Origin: CAVPEV01 sp963703555
Lineage (GTDB): Bacteria; Actinomycetota; Actinomycetes; Actinomycetales; Cellulomonadaceae
NCBI GenBank assembly: GCA_963703555.1
Contig: CAVPEV010000039.1
Coordinates: 52,243-116,242 of the forward strand
Length of the DNA: 64,000 nucleotides
Reading direction: 5' to 3'
Below, piece after piece: positions 56,515-64,000 of this stretch. The notes beneath the pieces are model-generated. The model saw only the letters and a program-made list of their open reading frames with translations. It was not told the DNA's origin and did not search any database. Within the stretch, counting starts at the first letter, position 1; every line of letters starts with the position of its first letter. The position numbers and the translations under genes were made by a program.

Positions 56515-56742
56515 TCAGAGGCCTCGGCGCGGTGCCGGGACCCCGTCGAGGAGCGCACGCACCTCGGACTCGTGGAACCGGCGGTGACCCCCCAGGGTGC
56601 GCACCGCCGAGAGCTTGCCGGCCTGAGCCCAGCGGGTCACCGTCTTGGGGTCCACCCGGAACATCACGGCAACCTCACCCGGGGTGAGGAGCCCGCCCGG
56701 CGCGCGCGCGTCCGTGCTTCGGGAAGTGGTAGGTGCGGACAT
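56515..56742 (-). CDS. bldC: BldC-type MerR-like DNA-binding protein
   Basis: 75 residues. [49 protein letters not shown] is the complete winged helix of BldC, which in Streptomyces binds direct repeats head to tail and delays development. The first 15 residues are flexible, and the end is PAPRRGL. In non-sporulating actinobacteria the targets are unknown. A large hairpin follows the stop. Confidence 0.92.
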   Translation of the reverse strand: MSAPTTSRSTDARAPGGLLTPGEVAVMFRVDPKTVTRWAQAGKLSAVRTLGGHRRFHESEVRALLDGVPAPRRGL

Positions 56743-56898
56743 TCAGTCCTCCAGTCGTTCGGTAGCTCGGCTGGCCGCTGGGGCCCCGTGGCTTTGCGTC
56801 CCCGCCTCGCGGCGGGTTTGCCCTTTTCGCTGACGTCCTCAACTGTACACAAATTGGACACCGAGGCAAGAACCGGGACCAATTTTCAGCCGCTGGGC

Positions 56899-59235
<2,337 letters not shown>

Positions 59236-59449
59236 GAACCTCTCCTTCGAGGCCGAGAACCCGACGAGCGCCTGCACGTGTGTGCAGCCCACGCCCACTC
59301 CCGGCCACCGTAGGCGCGCGCGCGCACCGCCAACCGGGACCTCAGTCGGCGGGCCCTTGGTCCCGGCGGCCGGCGCGCGAGTCCGGAGAAGACTGCCCTA
59401 GAGTGAGTCGGGGCAACGGAGCTCCCATCTCGTCGCACGGAGGTGCACG

Positions 59450-62164
<2,715 letters not shown>

Positions 62165-62201
62165 CCTGCGGACGGACGCTACCCGCCGGGGCGCGGTCGG
62201 C

Positions 62202-63323
62202 TCAGCGCCCGGCGAGCTTGTCCCGCAGCCGGGCGAACATGCCGGAGCTGGTCGCCGCGAGCCGCGCCTGGGGGCGCTCCTCCCCCCGCAGAGCGGCGAG
62301 CTGGCGGAGCAGTTCCTGCTGCTGCTCGTCCAGCCCCGTCGGGACCTGCACGTCGACGTGCACGTGCAGGTCCCCGCGACCTGACCCGTGCAGGTGGCCG
62401 ACTCCGAGCCCGCGCAGCGTGACGACCTGCCCGGGCTGCGTCCCCGGGCGCAGGTCGACGTCCTGCGGCCCGTCGAGGGTGTCGAGGCTGAGCACCGTGC
62501 CAAGCGCAGCCGCCGTCACCGGAACGGTGAGCGTGCAGTGCAGGTCGTCACGTTCTCGCACGTACAGCTCGTGCGGACGTTCGCGAACCTCCAGGTAGAC
62601 GTCTCCGGCCGGGCCGCCGGCGGGACCGACCTCGCCCTGCCCGGTCAGCTTGATCCGGGTGCCGGTGTCCACACCCGCCGGGATGTCGACGCTCAGCGTG
62701 CGGCGCGAGCGCACCCGGCCCTCCCCGGCGCACTCCGTGCACGGCTCGGGGATCACCGTGCCGTAGCCCTGGCAGGCGGGGCAGGGCTGGCTGGTCATCA
62801 CCTGACCGAGGAACGAGCGCGCCATCCGCTGGACCGAGCCGCGGCCACCGCACACGTCACACGTGCGCGGCGAGGTGCCCGGCCGGCAGCAGGTCCCGCC
62901 ACACGTCGGGCACAGCACGGCGGTGTCGACCGTGATCTCGCGGTGGGCGCCGAAGGTCGCTTCCGCGAGGTCGATGTCCAGGCGCACCAGAGCGTCCTGA
63001 CCCCGACGGGCCCGCGGGATCGGGCCACGCGGGCCACCCGTGGCAGCACCGAAGAAGGTCTCGAAGATGTCCTGGAACCCGAAGCCTCCGCCCGCACCGC
63101 CGCCGGGCGATGCGGGGTCCGCGCCCATGTCGTAGCGGCGGCGCTTGTCCGGGTTGGACAGCACGTCGTACGCCCGGGAGACGTCCTTGAACCGCTCCTC
63201 GGAGTCCGAGCCGGCACCGGCGACGTCCGGGTGCAGCTCCCGGGCCAGCCGGCGGTAGGCCTTCTTGATCTGGTCCGGCGTCGCGTCGTGCGCGACGCCG
63301 AGCGTGGCGTAGTAATCGTTCAC
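62202..63323 (-). CDS. dnaJ: DnaJ chaperone (actinobacterial DnaJ2 type)
   Basis: 373 residues from GTG 63323. J domain MNDYYATLGVAHDATPDQIKKAYRRLARELHPDV with HPD (read with initiator Met), Gly/Phe region GGGAGGGFGFQDIFETFFG, and four zinc-finger Cys motifs (CPTCGG, CDVCGG, CPACQG, CTECAG). A C-terminal substrate-binding domain ends the protein. It stimulates DnaK. It follows hrcA by 34 bases, the usual hrcA-dnaJ operon, so it is probably under HrcA control. Confidence 0.95.
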   Translation of the reverse strand: MNDYYATLGVAHDATPDQIKKAYRRLARELHPDVAGAGSDSEERFKDVSRAYDVLSNPDKRRRYDMGADPASPGGGAGGGFGFQDIFETFFGAATGGPRGPIPRARRGQDALVRLDIDLAEATFGAHREITVDTAVLCPTCGGTCCRPGTSPRTCDVCGGRGSVQRMARSFLGQVMTSQPCPACQGYGTVIPEPCTECAGEGRVRSRRTLSVDIPAGVDTGTRIKLTGQGEVGPAGGPAGDVYLEVRERPHELYVRERDDLHCTLTVPVTAAALGTVLSLDTLDGPQDVDLRPGTQPGQVVTLRGLGVGHLHGSGRGDLHVHVDVQVPTGLDEQQQELLRQLAALRGEERPQARLAATSSGMFARLRDKLAGR

Positions 63324-63357
63324 CGGTGTCTTCCTGTGGTCGGGGACGTGCGGCGGG

Positions 63358-64000
63358 TCAACCCGCCAGCACGCGGGACAGGTAGCGCGCAACCGCGCGG
63401 ACCGACGCCATCGTCGCTGGATAGTCCATCCGCAACGGGCCGATCGCCCCCAGGCGACCCACCCCGCCGCGGTCGTCGCCCGGACCATACCCGGTGGAGA
63501 CGATGCTCGCCTCGAGCAGACCCTCATGCTGGGTCTCCCGGCCGATGCGCACGCTCACGGCCGCATGGTCCTCGGCCATCTCGGCGAACAGCCGCAGCAG
63601 CACCACCTGCTCCTCCAGCGCCTCCAGCACCGGGCCGATGGTCCCTGCGAAGTCGGTGGCAGCACGCCGGGCCAGGTTTCCCGTCCCGGCCAGCACGAGC
63701 CGTTCCTCGCTCTCCTGTGCGAGCGTCTCCTCCACCAGGCCCGCGACGGCGGTGACCAGCTCCCGGTGCTCGCCCGGGAAGGCGTCCACCAGAGCGGCGA
63801 GCACGGGGGGCAGCTCGGCGAGGCGCCGACCGGCGGCGACCACATTCAGCCGGGTGCGCAGCTCGGCGACGACAGCAGGGTCCGGGTCGGCGCCGAGCTC
63901 CAGCGTCCGCTGCTCCACCCGCCCGGTGTCCGTGATGAGCACCACGAGCAGGTGCCGCACCCCGACCGGGACGAGCTCCACGTGGCGCAGGGCCGACCGG
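63358..64000 (-). CDS. hrcA: heat-inducible repressor HrcA, C-terminal part
   Basis: The frame is open to the window end, so the N-terminal winged helix is not seen. The visible 213 or so residues have the HrcA GAF-like domain: HVELVPVGVRHLLVVLITDTGRVEQRTLEL, LNVVAAGRRLAELP, the inserted helical domain (ERLVLAGTGNLARRAATDF) and the end VSTGYGPGDDRGGVGRLGAIGPLRMDYPATMASVRAVARYLSR. HrcA represses chaperone genes through CIRCE elements; any CIRCE site would lie beyond the window. Confidence 0.93.
   Translation of the reverse strand, partial: RSALRHVELVPVGVRHLLVVLITDTGRVEQRTLELGADPDPAVVAELRTRLNVVAAGRRLAELPPVLAALVDAFPGEHRELVTAVAGLVEETLAQESEERLVLAGTGNLARRAATDFAGTIGPVLEALEEQVVLLRLFAEMAEDHAAVSVRIGRETQHEGLLEASIVSTGYGPGDDRGGVGRLGAIGPLRMDYPATMASVRAVARYLSRVLAG

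Overview
The window is GC-rich DNA of an actinobacterium, most likely a member of the Micrococcales near Cellulomonadaceae. The evidence is the gene set: aceE with a DUF3052 partner, a fabD-fabH-acpP-fabF block behind a PucR-type regulator, DUF3145, DUF4191, bldC, glnA1/glnE/glnA2, polyphosphate glucokinase, and hrcA-dnaJ. The genus is inferred, not proven.

Layout. 1-3679: core genes (end of a TIGR01777 epimerase, a membrane pseudokinase, a Gfo/Idh/MocA oxidoreductase). 3850-4236: the last quarter-kilobase of ptsI, cut off and joined to an IS110-type remnant. 4237-9791: a 1,089-bp IS30-family element carrying four later insertions. These are an IS3-family element, a second IS3-family element that itself holds an IS66-family element, and a 90-bp MITE. 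Removing the insertions and their target duplications gives exactly the length of the intact second copy. 9798-21406: a catabolic island. 21485-23656: more IS material (an IS30 end remnant, an IS5-type remnant, the intact-length IS30 copy in inverted orientation, and an IS5-family element clipped by it). 23914-64000: ordinary chromosome: lipB-lipA, glnA1 with a GlnR box, glnE/glnA2, nadE, map, ppgK, rnpB, tRNA-Val, aceE, the fatty-acid synthesis block, def, bldC, H+-pyrophosphatase, ppdK and dnaJ/hrcA.

The island is the main discovery candidate. Two divergent operons face each other around a GntR/UTRA regulator. The left operon (minus strand) is mtnA, a sugar ABC transporter (binding protein, double ATPase, permease), mtnK and fucU. 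The right operon (plus strand) is an aldolase-SDR fusion, a cupin, lsrF and a class II aldolase. The kinase and isomerase would convert a 5-deoxy- or 5-methylthio-pentose to its ketose 1-phosphate. A class II aldolase could then split this, as in the known DHAP shunt. The lsrF and SDR genes suggest a second, oxidative exit: oxidation of 5-deoxyribulose 1-phosphate at C4 gives exactly the known substrate of LsrF, which yields DHAP and acetyl-CoA. A palindrome GTTGTC-N-GACAAC lies in the promoter region of both operons and is the likely regulator site.

Several core genes between 35.1 and 42.0 kb (glnA2, map, an aldo/keto reductase), and DUF3145 at 55.3 kb, are broken by single-base indels although the protein sequence stays conserved across frames. 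This looks more like consensus error than decay.
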